Source: Parietaria judaica (lineage: Eukaryota > Streptophyta > Magnoliopsida > Rosales > Urticaceae). Taken from it: a DNA stretch of 64,000 nucleotides. Below are positions 46,874 to 58,585 of this stretch, one piece after another. The DNA lies in contig OX940863.1 in NCBI GenBank assembly GCA_954871525.1, positions 25,308,001 to 25,372,000 on the forward strand, written 5' to 3'. Numbering within the stretch: position 1 is the first letter of the stretch; every line of letters begins with the position of its first letter. A program made the translations under genes and the position numbers. The notes under the pieces are model-generated. The model ran no database searches and had not been told where the DNA came from. It worked only from the letters and a program-made list of their open reading frames with translations.

Positions 46874-49800
46874 TGGTACTCTACTCCTCGGTTCTAGATT
46901 AGCTTCTATTCAGAAAGAGCACCACTAAACAACATAGCAGAAATAGCATAGCAATGCAAAATAGTAGGCGTAATGATCAATAAATGATCTCTCCTTTCTG
47001 ATTGACTATACGAGTATGCATATTAGATGTCCCAAATAACTGGAAAATTATATTTCAAAAGCGTAAAAATTGTGAATTCCCCTCAAGAAAACAATGGTAT
47101 CTTTTATTATAAGAAAACGGAGAGAGAAATCTTACCGGATACCATTCTTTAGTTACAGGATTGGGCCGGTCTCTGCCGCCACTTGGTGCAATCCATATAA
47201 TTTGTGAGCCAGCCCTGCAATCGGAGTAATTCAAATGAACAGATTATCTTCGATAAAACTAAATAAACATAAAAATAAAAACTTAAAGAGGATTAAAAAA
47301 TACAGCAGATATGTAGCAGCCACAATGAAGTAAAAAATACACAGAAATGAAATATAACGACAAGATATGGCTGCACTATCTTGCAATGTCACTGCATCTT
47401 CAATACATCCACAGTATCTAAGTGTCATAAGATGTATTGAATATCTTCCAAATTTGTAATTTAGAGTTTATACATGCATAAATGATATAAGTATATAACT
47501 AGGCTTTGATTATAAAAATGAACATAATATAGTTAAGAAATACCTCAAAAGCAAAGCCATTTCCTTCAAACTTCTTGTATTTGCTCTTCTTTTCATGTCT
47601 GCAAGCTCTGGATCATCGTTCATATGCTTTTTCGAGTACACGCAGATAAGATTCCTGGAAAACATCAATACAAATTCATATTAAAGTAAAATCTAATTGA
47701 CATCTAAAGAGCATGCGTCAACAGTCGCGTATTGAATAATTCGGGAACCACCTTCCCATACTGAAGGGCTTGCAAAGAGGATCTGTCACAACTCTATCCC
47801 CTGCAATATACGTCTGCACCACAAAACCTATATTTTAGATCTCCAAACATCTTAGAGACCTAAAAAACGGACGGGGCTTGTGGTTTGAAATCTGAGATTC
47901 ATGGTTTTGGTTTTAATAATTTGAAGCCAAAATTGTTTGGTATGCTTGTACAGAAACCAGATTCGAAAACCAATTGTGAGGATATCTGGAATAAAATACA
48001 TTTTTACAAAGAGAAAAATGGAATCTACTACCAAACACAGTTTCGGGTTTTCTTTTTCTGAAGACCAATTAGGCCAAACATCTACCAAACAGCGTTGCGC
48101 CACAATTGACAAACCAGTTCTTCGGAAATGAAAACTCCTAACAGAAAACTGAACTAAAACATCACGGACACCATAAAATACTTATTTACCAATTTCTCTG
48201 CAAGAAGAGGATTTGTGGTTTCAAGCATCAAGGCAATGACAGCTGGATCCGCTTCGGTTTGGTGGTTTGAGATCAAAACAACGTTGTGTCCCTGAAAACC
48301 GTGGGACAACGTAACTAACAACTTGATTGTTAAGATGATATCGTAAAAGGTTTTTTTATTATTTTATCGGATTTCGCTTTTCTAGAAATCGTACTGATCG
48401 TAAAATCAGAAACTTGTACTGTGAGAAGAGCTAAACGCAAAAAAAGAACACAGGTATGTGCATGTCGCAAAACACACAAACATCTTGGTCTTACCATTAA
48501 TGTAGTTTATGATAATGAATTTCTGATTTTATTAATCAGTAACTGGTAGTATATCTTTATGCCCTATTTGCAGCTAATAAAAACAGCAACGATAATAACA
48601 AATAGCTTTAACTGATTTCTTTATAAAAGGAACATTTTCATTTACAATTAACTAATTACATATATTTGCTACTTACAAAATACTCCCTAACTTTCTATAT
48701 TTCAACAATTAATAAATAAACAGTAAACCATATTTGAGACAATTAACAGCGAGAGAGAGCTATAATCTAACAGCTTCCTACTACACGTTATAGTGGCAGC
48801 TCTTGTTATGTTTTGCACTGATCAATAATGAGACTAGAATTCATTATCCAAGCCAAGATAACTCACCGAGGTGATGAGATTCTCGAAAACTCTAGTGATA
48901 AATAACAATAAACAGTCTTTCATTCGAGAGCAAGACCAAACTCTCCTGATGATGACTTGTTGGGAAACCTCAACTAAAACAAAAAATTAAAGAAAGCTCT
49001 AGAGACGAGTTTCCTTCTACAGGCATAAAAACCCTACTTCACACTTAACATAAAATACCCTAAATACCCTGCTTAAGGAAAACAACCTTAAATCTAAAGA
49101 GAAAAAGAGCAAAAAAAATTTACTTTCTCAGACGATGTAAACTGCTCATCTTTCAAAGATTATTTGGCAGTAAAAGTCCACTACATTTCCATTAAGAAAA
49201 TATGATATGGTTACGAGAATAGAAACCTTTTTAAGCTTCTCTTCCATTTCACTGAATATAGAAATATTGCCGACATAGGAATTCCTGCATCAAGCATTGT
49301 CAAAGTTAGTAGAGAAAAATAGACAAATGAAAGAAAAACATGAACTCCTCATTCATATTAAAAAATTTATATCAACAAAAGGCCACAAATTAGTTGTTAA
49401 AAGGAATGAAGTGAAACCCAAAAGAGCGAACGACAGTGACAATGAACATTAAATTAGATTGTTTACCGGCGTTTATCAATTAGACTAAAATAAGGAAGTA
49501 CGATACAGCAACTTATTAAATGTACCACAACAGAACTTATTAAACAAATTCTAATAGACTATTTGACAAGTAAAATTTTCAACGGGTTGACACAATATAT
49601 GAACTTTTTTTATTATTAATCTCATTACTGCTTTCAATCATTGATATGTTTTTAAGCTTAAATGACGTAGTTTTAGTTGAAAAGGTATTACGAGTATTTT
49701 GCATGAAATCTGAATTTGTATCTTGTCGTGCAACTTACTAGACGCCAAAATGGCACTACCCATTACGCCACTAATATTAACCAACTAGCTGATTTGATTG

Positions 49801-51973
49801 GCCTGTTAAATTTCTATATAACGTATATATTAGCCAATCACATACTTAAAAGCAAAAAAGTCAGAACAAGTCCCGAGGTTCGTAAAATGCAAAAGGAAAC
49901 GCCTTTTCGGTTAAGAAACAGAACATTCAAACAAACGAGAAACTTCCAAAAAAAGGAATATTTAAGACAACGAAATACTATCGAGACAAGAATGGAACTT
50001 GGACAACTAACCTGTAATCAACTAAGGGTCGAATATACTTTTGGCCAAATGTATAATAGTCATACGGTTCTCTTAGTGCTTTGTGATATGGTGAGAACTC
50101 ATAAGGATCCTGAAAGAAGAAAAAAATCCTATAATATTAATGCACAATGTAATACACGCCAATATCATGATTAAGCAAAGCACATATAGAAACTTCTTTT
50201 TCCTATGCGTCTAACCTAAACTCTAAAGAAAAACTAAGCAGATTTACAAAGAACTTGGCTTCCATTTCCATCGTGTAGCGCTCTTTAAGTAAGCCAAACA
50301 TTATACTTAATGGGCCCGGCCCATGCATAATTTAAACCTAAATGACTTCACTACAATATATAGTTAATTGATTACAATAACAGAAGAAATCACAAGACAT
50401 AACTAAAAGACATAAATGAACATAGATAGAATCACGGTCCGAAATAGTACCTCAACTTCGAAGAATATGCGATCTAGTGCAGCTGCCATATTTGACACTA
50501 CAATTTCATCTGCTCTAGGATCTCCACTTTGAAAAATCTGAAATATGAGAGCATGTTATAAGGAAGACAGCGGAAAGAAAAAATAAATAAATCATATAGG
50601 TCATAAAATGAGTTGGAAAATGAGGTACAATATTTTGGCTTCATTCGCCCATATTTTATCGATATAACAAACTTTGTAATAAATGGAAGTAAAAGAAAAT
50701 TTACGATAAGCAATACATTTTTGTGATCTAGTAAACTAAACAAGCTAAAATTCATGACTAGTGGCCCCGGTGATAATTTTTTTTTTTAACTACCTTATTA
50801 CGATCCAATAAACTAAACAACCTAAAGCTCATGGGTAAATCGATCCCCATTAAATTAGTTAGATGGTTCTTCTTTACAGAGGATCCTAATGCTTAATTTA
50901 TGGCAAATCAGATAAATCGCAGTTAATTTGATTATTTGAAAATTGAGTTTTACTGCTGTTCCCATTGGATATGATGTTAATAGTTAGGCTCCATATTTCA
51001 CTATACTTAATTAATATAATAAAGAGTATAGCTGTTATTTCAGTTGACTTATTGAGATCTACTCTATACTAAATAGTCAAGTGTACTAAACCAGACACTC
51101 AAAACTTCATAGACCAATCTTAATAACCAAATATGGTCTCAATAAGGATTCATCTAATTAAAACAATTTCTTGATGTCCACCGTTCTTTTGCTCAGTAAA
51201 CCGTTACAACTAAATGATTCGGTAGTTTCTTATACGAGATGATCATAACGTATAGTAAAAGCGAACACGTAGTATACGTGTGCCAAGCATGTAACAGCTA
51301 AAGATATAATAGAATATCATAGATCATAATAGAGACATAAGGTGGCAGTAATTATTTACAGCATTCTTATAGTTCTGATATAATTCTTCCATCCCCGAAG
51401 CGACGTGTGGCGGAAGTTTCCCGGATTCTTTCGCCTCTCTGATTCCAGTCAGTAGCTCTGAATACATGTCAAAAGCGTAATCAAGACCAAAGTTAACAAC
51501 GATAATCAACTTTGAATATTATTCTTATTATCAATCAAATTCGAGAACTTGCATATGCATCTACAAATCCAACCAAAATCCAAACTTTGAACCAAAAAAA
51601 TCTCTTCTAATTCCAGTGCTAATTCTACACAATATCAGAGAAAAGCAAAGCAAGCAGCACAATCTCAATCTCCATTTCTAGCGAACAATGAGAAAGCGTT
51701 ACCTTCCTCGGAAGCGGCGTCGATGAACACGCGAGAGCGCTTCCTCTCGGCGTCGGAGCTCGGAGCCACCGCGGCGGCGGCGGCGGAGGCCGACGAGGAC
51801 GAAGCCACCTTGTCCTTGACGAGCTCGGCCATGGCGAAGAAGCATGGGCAATTCGCGGCCCTCCTGGGGCGGCTGAGCCTGAGCGAGACGGCGAAAACCT
51901 TCGCCGGAGACGGCGGCGAGAGCGACGAAACCCTAGGCGTGGAGGTGGCGAATGCGGAGAGGGTAATCACCAT
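45582..51973 (-). CDS. ATS1: Plastidial glycerol-3-phosphate acyltransferase (ATS1/ACT1 type)
   Basis: Twelve coding exons with GT/AG borders and fitting phases: 51703-51973, 51360-51457, 50451-50537, 50012-50109, 49227-49284, 48190-48291, 47752-47813, 47544-47654, 47136-47214, 46207-46326, 45961-46074 and 45582-45719. They give 445 residues. The N-terminus ([20 protein letters not shown]) is Ser/Arg-rich, as in a chloroplast transit peptide. The catalytic HX4D motif is NHQTEAD at about His214-Asp219. Other family blocks are [31 protein letters not shown] and [16 protein letters not shown]. The soluble stromal enzyme transfers an acyl group from acyl-ACP to sn-1 of glycerol-3-phosphate, the first step of the plastid lipid pathway. 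Its substrate choice affects chilling tolerance. All family blocks are present and no break is seen. Confidence 0.96.
46812..46869. repeat. (AT)n microsatellite in an acyltransferase intron
   Basis: A pure AT run of about 58 bp in the intron between coding exons 9 and 10. It is likely length-variable between individuals. Confidence 0.92.
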
Positions 51974-54200
51974 GGTCGAGCTCGGAAAGCTCAGAGCAGA
52001 GGGAAAACGACGAATCTGAGAGGCAACACAACAGTGTGTGGCTCAGAGCGAGTCGTGCGTTATATACTCTCTCTCTCCTCGCTTTCTCTCTCTAGAAAGG
52101 TTCTCTTCCCCGATTGGGGCTTCGATTGACCCGAGAAGACTTCGCGGATCGGCCGAGTCGACTCGGCTCGGCTCCGTCTGCACTGAGTCGAGCGGGCGAG
52201 TCCAGCACGTGGCGATTCCAGCGTGGCACGTGACGGTACGAAGTGTCGGATGCTTTTATTCCGATGATGGCGATGAAAGCTATCTGGTGACACGTGGCGG
52301 TGAGCCATTGGCTGAATTTTGGGCTGCGATAGTGGTGACATTTCTGCTTTCTCTGTGCTTGGATAGAAGATTCCTGGATCCCACTTGGATTGAATTTAAT
52401 TTTTTATTTTTTTATATAATTTTTTAAAAAGTTACTTTTTAATTCGATAAATATTATATCGTTAGCTTTCTTCACTATTTTTATTTAGTTAAGAAGTTAT
52501 TTACAAAGATTCTATTATTAAAGATCATTGTTTGTATTTTATTATTATATATTTTAGATATAATAAATAAATTGGACACGCGATAAAGAAAGGCTCGTCA
52601 TAGACTCATAGTCAACGTGGACATTTTGGATAAGAACGACGAATATGAATAAAACGACAGAAACTAAACAAAACGATACGAATATACTAAACGACATCTG
52701 ATCCATTAAACGACCGTTAAATCAAAGTTTGGAGAAACAGAAAAAATGAAATCCAACATTTGGACTCCGAATTTTTATTTATGTAATTTAATTTTAATTA
52801 ATTTAAATAATTATTTTTTACCCAAGCGTCAAATTTGGATCTGAAAATAAAAATTTAGCTTTAAAGTTAGATCTCCAAACTCTGAAATTTTATTCCTGGA
52901 AATTAAAAAAAAAAAATTTGAATTCTGATTTCATTTTTCTTCTTGGAAATAATAAAAGCAGAACTGAAATCCCGATTCCGACCATATTTACATTTTACAC
53001 GATTATTCTTAATTTATAGATAGTGGCACCAAAATTCAAAATTGACATTTTTGAGTTTATATGGTAAGAACTAAGAAAGTAGCTTGAAGGACACGTCAAG
53101 TTTGTACAATCTGTTTGTGTATGTAAGTATGTATTGATGTATACATAAATGGATGTTTCAATGCATCCGAAGCCATTAAAGGTACCTTGTTATTGTCAAA
53201 TTGTCGCCTTGTGTTGGCTTGGAGATAAAGATGATAAACCAGTAATGGCACGTCTTACAATAACCATCCTTTTATTTTTCATATTCATTTGTCCTCTTCA
53301 ACATCAATTGAATTACAATAGCATGAAAATAACGAACTACGAAGATATAGTTTAAAATCCGCACACTTAAATCTTTGTTTTATATAAAAATTATAAGTAA
53401 ACCGAATGGTACATAAAAAAATTATTTAAAATTTATAGAGAAATAAATTTTTTTTATAACCAAATGTAAATTTTCACCAGTTATAAATACGATTATTGTT
53501 GTGAAAATCATTGCAGTTTAAATATAAGTTATCGGATCTACCCATCGATTACGTTTTTAAAAAATTTTACAAAAATTCTATCGGTACTCTTTGTGCCTGT
53601 GGTATACCGTATACCCGTAAATTGAATCTGTGGTCTGCGGGCATTTGACCACTGACATAATGAGGCTTGAGGATAAATATATAAGAATTTAAAGTTTCAA
53701 TAAAGATATATGGGGAAGAAAAAAAAAGGGCTTATAACATCATTGAAAGAAAATTTAAATAATATAAGTAGAATCGAAATCTTGTGCAGAATACTTTGCT
53801 CATCCAGTCAAAAAGAAAAGTTTAATAAGGGCTCTTAATTGGGCAAAAAGCAAAAAATAATAATAAAAAAAAAATGTGTCGGTTTTCAGACGAAGATAGA
53901 AATTCATCATATTCGTGTGTGTTTAACTTGTTTGAGAAACAACTAATTTATTTTTTAGTTTTAGGTTTTGATAATGTTGAATGGGTCTAGTTGCTATACG
54001 TAAAAATACACCACCTTTATAAGTGAGCGATAAATGCAAAATAATTTGGCCCTCGCTCTATAATTTCTTAAGAAGTGAAGTTATTGTTGATTTTAATCTT
54101 ATTTTGGACCATATTATTTCAAGTTTCTAAAAGAAAACTCTAAAATCAATGATAGCTAACCTTAAAGCCCTACAAACTAATGACCCCTTCCGGATGAATT
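51974..54200. other. Upstream flank of the acyltransferase gene
   Basis: The first part holds the leader and promoter of the minus-strand gene. It includes a pyrimidine-rich tract at 52065-52094 and GC-richer sequence with cacgtggc motifs (G-box core CACGTG) at about 52206 and 52292, which fit light- or stress-responsive control. The rest is AT-rich with no gene. Confidence 0.5.
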
Positions 54201-54211
54201 AAATTGATATC

Positions 54212-54304
54212 GTGGTTGCTAGGATAACTTACTGGTAATTTCACACTACCTCCAAAGTGAATGTTGGGTTCAATCCCCACATACAGCAAAACTGCCTTAA
54301 AAAA
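54212..54304 (+). mobile_element. Short SINE of another family
   Basis: About 93 bp, starting gtggttgctaggataactta (box A-like) with gggttcaatccc (box B) and an A tail. An 11-bp duplication aaattgatatc flanks it (54201-54211 and 54305-54315). The body differs from the other SINEs in the window. Confidence 0.65.
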
Positions 54305-54795
54305 AAATTGATATCATAAAAATCTTCCTCAACAAACACCTATCTCGAAGGTCTTCTATCATTGATATAAAAATATGACACATCTTAATTGCCCACTTCT
54401 TCTTTATATATCTAATGATTTGTAGGGTCACCATTTCCTTATATTTCATGTAAGAATTTCACAAAATTGACTATTGTGAAGATGATTTATCATGCATTCA
54501 ATTATAATACTCCTCACATCTCATTCATTGCCTAATTTTGCTTACATTAAGTGACTATCTACCCAACTTTCATATGTTAACTTTTTTTTTTCCTCATAAT
54601 TTAATATGCACATACTATTTTATAGTTTCTAGATGTGATATATTATAAGGAAATTTTACTTTTATACACCCAAACTCAGTACAATTTTATGATTATTTTT
54701 TATTTTATTTTATAGAAGCTCTTACTTTTATTTCTATTTTTCCAAAGCAGTCAATTTTAGTTATCTTTTTATATCCAAATTCTAAATTATCCATT

Positions 54796-55066
54796 TTTTT
54801 TAAAGAAAGATGAGCCTTATTAAACCCTCCGAGTCCCCCAAACGGGTACGGCTCTAGAGGGAAGGGTACTCCACATCAAATTACCAACGTCAGAAGCCAA
54901 ACAAACGTCCCGAACAAGGGTCGGGACTCCCTTGTTACAAACCGAGTCATGCGCAACGAAAGGTTCAATACTTAGCGGGACAGACTCCAACCAAATTATA
55001 TTCCTTCTAAACTTAACCGCGAGTCTAGCAAGGCCATATGCGACTTCATTACAACATCTCAGGCTA
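54796..55066 (-). mobile_element. 5'-truncated LINE, RNase H end only
   Basis: On the minus strand the frame reads CCNEVAYGLARLAVKF and IIWLESVPLSIEPFVAHD, the C-terminal part of the RNase H-like domain found in plant LINE polyproteins. An A-rich tail follows. A 12-bp duplication aaattatccatt flanks it (54784-54795 and 55067-55078). The 5' truncation and tail are typical of target-primed reverse transcription. Confidence 0.78.
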
Positions 55067-55078
55067 AAATTATCCATT

Positions 55079-56229
55079 ATTTACGGTTCTAAATTTGGTT
55101 GGTCTTCAGTACAATTTCTTTTTAAACTAAAGTGCACATGTTGCCCGTCTTAAAAATACAATATATATATATATATGAACAGAAGTAATTATAGAGGATT
55201 AGAGGGTAATAAATCCAAAACTATCAGTTGTTTTTGTGTCTTTGTTTTGTTATTAGCCATAAATTAATCAAAATCTTCTAACACTACACGTGTCCTAGCG
55301 CAACGAATGACCACGCGCTCGAAAGAAGAACGCCACGCGCCACACTCAATTCTTCCCTCTAATCTCACGCAAGTCACAAGCGTTTTTTCATTTTTTTTAT
55401 TACAGCTGAGCTACAGGCAATAAAAACACATCCAGTCGCCGACTCTACATCGAAACGACAACGAAACGCATCGCTTAAAGCATAAAACGACACCCCAAAG
55501 ACGACACTACCGGCAGTAGCCGGTAACCGAACCTCCCCAGGCTTCCCGTTCACCGGAACCGCCGGTTTCCTGATCCATAGTTTTTTCTTTCTCTTGATTC
55601 TTTTGCTGGTTTCATTACACAGATAAATCGCGATTCCGTACAGTTTTCTTCAAGGAATCTCTCTCGCGAGTCGCTCCAAGTCCCGATCTCCGATCGCTTG
55701 CCCGGATCGCGTCGCGCTTCGAAGCGTGAGTGATCTCGCTTCAGCTTGATTTTGATGCTTTTGTTGTTCTGTTCGATCGGTGGATTTGATCGGAAATCGT
55801 TTGTTTTCGTTTCGTTTTCGGTGATTTTGTTGTGGCGGATGAGTTTATATGATTGATGATGAGTTTTGGTTTTGTGGATCTCTTTTTTTCTGGAGAATTT
55901 TGTTGATATGAAGTTTTGGATGCTTTGCTTTCTGTTTAATTGGTGAATATGTTGGATCTTGCTGGTTGGTTTCGATCAAATCTGTGAAGTATTCGATTAC
56001 TGTTTCTTGTTGAGCAAAGAGATTGACTTTCGCTGTTATATATTCTCAATTATCATAAAGAAGGAGAATTAGTTAATTATATGTACATGTATATGTATAT
56101 GATACTATTATGCACTGTGATGATGGTTTATATACTAGCAAGATCGTTTGAGCTTATTGGTTAAGAGTTCTTCTTTTTCCTGAACATGTGTTTGGTGTGA
56201 AATTTAGAGAACTGTTGGAGCTCTGAACG
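55079..56229 (+). promoter_or_regulatory. Promoter, leader and likely leader intron of the ATI gene
   Basis: From about 55600 the sequence looks like an untranslated exon. A donor-like gcgtgagtgatc at about 55725 and an acceptor-like gtgaaatttag ending near 56207 would remove about 480 bp. The short remainder leads to the ATG at 56230. Leader introns are common upstream of such genes. The exact borders need transcript data. Confidence 0.45.
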
Positions 56230-57660
56230 ATGTCGGACAATCCCGAGGGAGCGGAGGGTGCTTCTCGTGGGAACGAATGGGAAGTTGTCTCGCTTACGGC
56301 ATCAGCTTACGCTGCCGCACCCGGCCCCGAAGAAGCTGACTTGAATGATAATGACGCGAATATCTCCAACGAGGAAGCTGAAACCTCCCGTGCCTTGTTC
56401 ATGTCTGGTCATTTTGTTTTCCCACCTGATCAGCACGAGAACTTGCCCTTGCACGAAGACGTGGTCGCCGAATTGGCTGCTGAAGAAGGAACGAAAGAGG
56501 CAAATGTGTCGGACGAGTTTTCTGGGGTTCAGAAGGGAACTGAATTCGAAGACAGCACAACTCTGCAAGAATTGATTGATGAGCAAAAAGTCTACAGTTC
56601 TTTTTCTCACGAGTCAACTCTTGGTGGGTCAATACTGTATGAAGATCAAGAGACAGCTGTCCCCGAATTTATCGAACAATTGGAATCGGATTTGGATGCT
56701 CAGAGCATCTCTTCTTCCCCGCGGATTTCGAAGGACGATGGTCATGATCACGATGACGATGGTTCCAGAATTGCGTGTGGAGCTTGGTGGAAAAGAGGAG
56801 CTGCTTCTGTGTATTCACATGCAAAGGAGACAAATGCGTATTGGTCTATATTCATCGCAGCAGCGGTTATGGGGCTCGTGATTCTCGGGCAACAATGGCA
56901 GCAAGAGAGATGGCAGAGTCTGCATCTTAAGTGGCAGTTCAGCCTTAACAATGAGGTATGTTGCTATTAGTTTTTCTCATTTTAATATCTGATTAATCAG
57001 TAACTCAGAATCATATCTACTTTTCTAGCCTGTATCATGCCACTTTTACGAAATTGGGAAATTAAATTATGATACTAATGAGACTTAATAAGATCTTAGC
57101 TTAGAAGAGAAAATCCGGCCGAAGATGCAAAAGAAAGACTTAAAGGACTAAACTAAACGATAAACAATCCCGACCTTTCTCTATAGAGCAAGGTTGAACG
57201 CTCTCGTAGAGAGGCAAAAGAAAAGTCTTAAAAGGACTAAACGATAAATGACCGTCTTGCCCTTCTTTAGATGATAGGTAATACGGGTCTATGAACTTGT
57301 TGCTGTTAGAAGATGAAAGGGCTTAATAATCCAGCATTTTCTCTAGATCAACAGTAGTTCATCCATTTTTTTATTTGGTTAATTAGAAGCTTAAATGTTT
57401 AGATTATGAGTTAGAAATATTGAAATTACACAAGTCCAATACCAAGAAACTCCCCGGAAATTTTTCCGCTCTTGTCGGGCACCATTCCCTTTTTTCACCT
57501 TTCACCATATTCGAAATTTGATATAGTTTTCGTGTATCAATTTCCATAATTGCAGAAGACAAGCAGGATATTCGGTCCAATATCACGCCTAAAGGACGTG
57601 ATCGTCGGAGGGCACCGCCGTAATTCCCTCATCAGAGGCAGCTCCTCAAGGGAGACATAA
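56230..57660 (+). CDS. ATG8-interacting protein, ATI1/ATI2 type
   Basis: Two coding exons, 56230-56955 and 57556-57660, joined at a phase-0 GT/AG intron, give 276 residues. An acidic N-terminal region holds an ATG8-interacting motif, WEVV at residues 17-20. A single membrane helix lies at about 204-220 (YWSIFIAAAVMGLVILG), just after the conserved WWKRGAASVYSHAKE. The C-terminal exon (FGPISRLKDVIVGGHRRNSL) closes with a basic tail. ATI proteins of plants bind ATG8 and mark ER- and plastid-derived bodies for transport to the vacuole during carbon starvation. Domain order and length match that family. The two Arabidopsis paralogues cannot be told apart here, so no symbol is given. Confidence 0.92.
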
Positions 57661-58585
57661 GATGTTAAAGCAAAAAAGTTTGAAGATGATGACGAAAAAC
57701 CGAAGAAGAAGATAAAATAGGTATTGTTGTGTTGTTGTAATGTGTGTCTTTCATGAAGTCCCTCCTTTGGGAAACATATTCAAATAATTTGGGTTTTGTT
57801 GTATTTATTTCTGTATGTCTGTATAGATTTTCATGGTTTTGGTGACACTATTTATTTGAGTAAAATTGTTACACTAAATATGGCCGTCAGAGAAAATATG
57901 TTTAAAACAAGCTTTACATCTTTGTTGCGGCCATTTGTCGTAGTTTTCACCAAGTGAAATACAACAGATGAGCTGGTAATCTATAAAACTTACTATTATA
58001 TAATTTTGATTTCATATTAGTAACTAAAAGTACATATATATATTTTTTGCAAATAGTTGAAAAAATATATTACGTAATTTTATTTACTTATCTAAAGTTA
58101 CATAAATATGATTTTATGTAAATAGTTAAAATTACAATTACATACATGTAATGTGAATTAACGCAAATTCACATTATACATAAGTAATTTATGCAACTTT
58201 AGCTACATATAAGTAAAAGGGGAAAAAATAAGGATTGAAATGGAATGAAACAATGAGTATTATATTAAAAAAGTTTGTGTAATAATGAATACTTTTCAAA
58301 ATCGTCCTATTAAAATAATGCAAAACAATAAATATAATTCCAAGACATGGTGCACAATGGTGGAACGTTCCGCAAAGTCGCAGTCAACTGCGTCAAGTGG
58401 TCGAAAGAATACAAAACATGCAAGTTCAAGGAATAGTATGTGAGCGTTGAGAGCCATAAATTAGTCATGGTGACATTATTGGTATTTACATCATATACAC
58501 AAACCATACATAATCTATCTTGTTAATTTTGAACAACTTCGATCCATCCCCAAAACAAAACAGATCTTGGAGCAGAGAGAGAGGG
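57661..58585. other. Spacer between the ATI and NLR genes
   Basis: 3' flank of the ATI gene and upstream flank of the NLR gene. AT-rich, with no other gene. A short in-frame extension upstream of the NLR ATG (from 58520) does not look coding. Confidence 0.5.

Noticed and set aside
49716..50174. 152-residue plus-strand frame inside the acyltransferase gene
   Set aside because: It overlaps an intron and coding exon 4 of the opposite-strand gene. Its reading is the shadow of that gene plus AT-rich intron, with no domain.
52038..52427. Plus-strand frame upstream of the acyltransferase gene
   Set aside because: No domain, biased composition and position over a leader/promoter make coding unlikely.
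56302..56951. Overlapping frames on both strands within the ATI gene
   Set aside because: They are shadows of the 56230-56955 coding exon.
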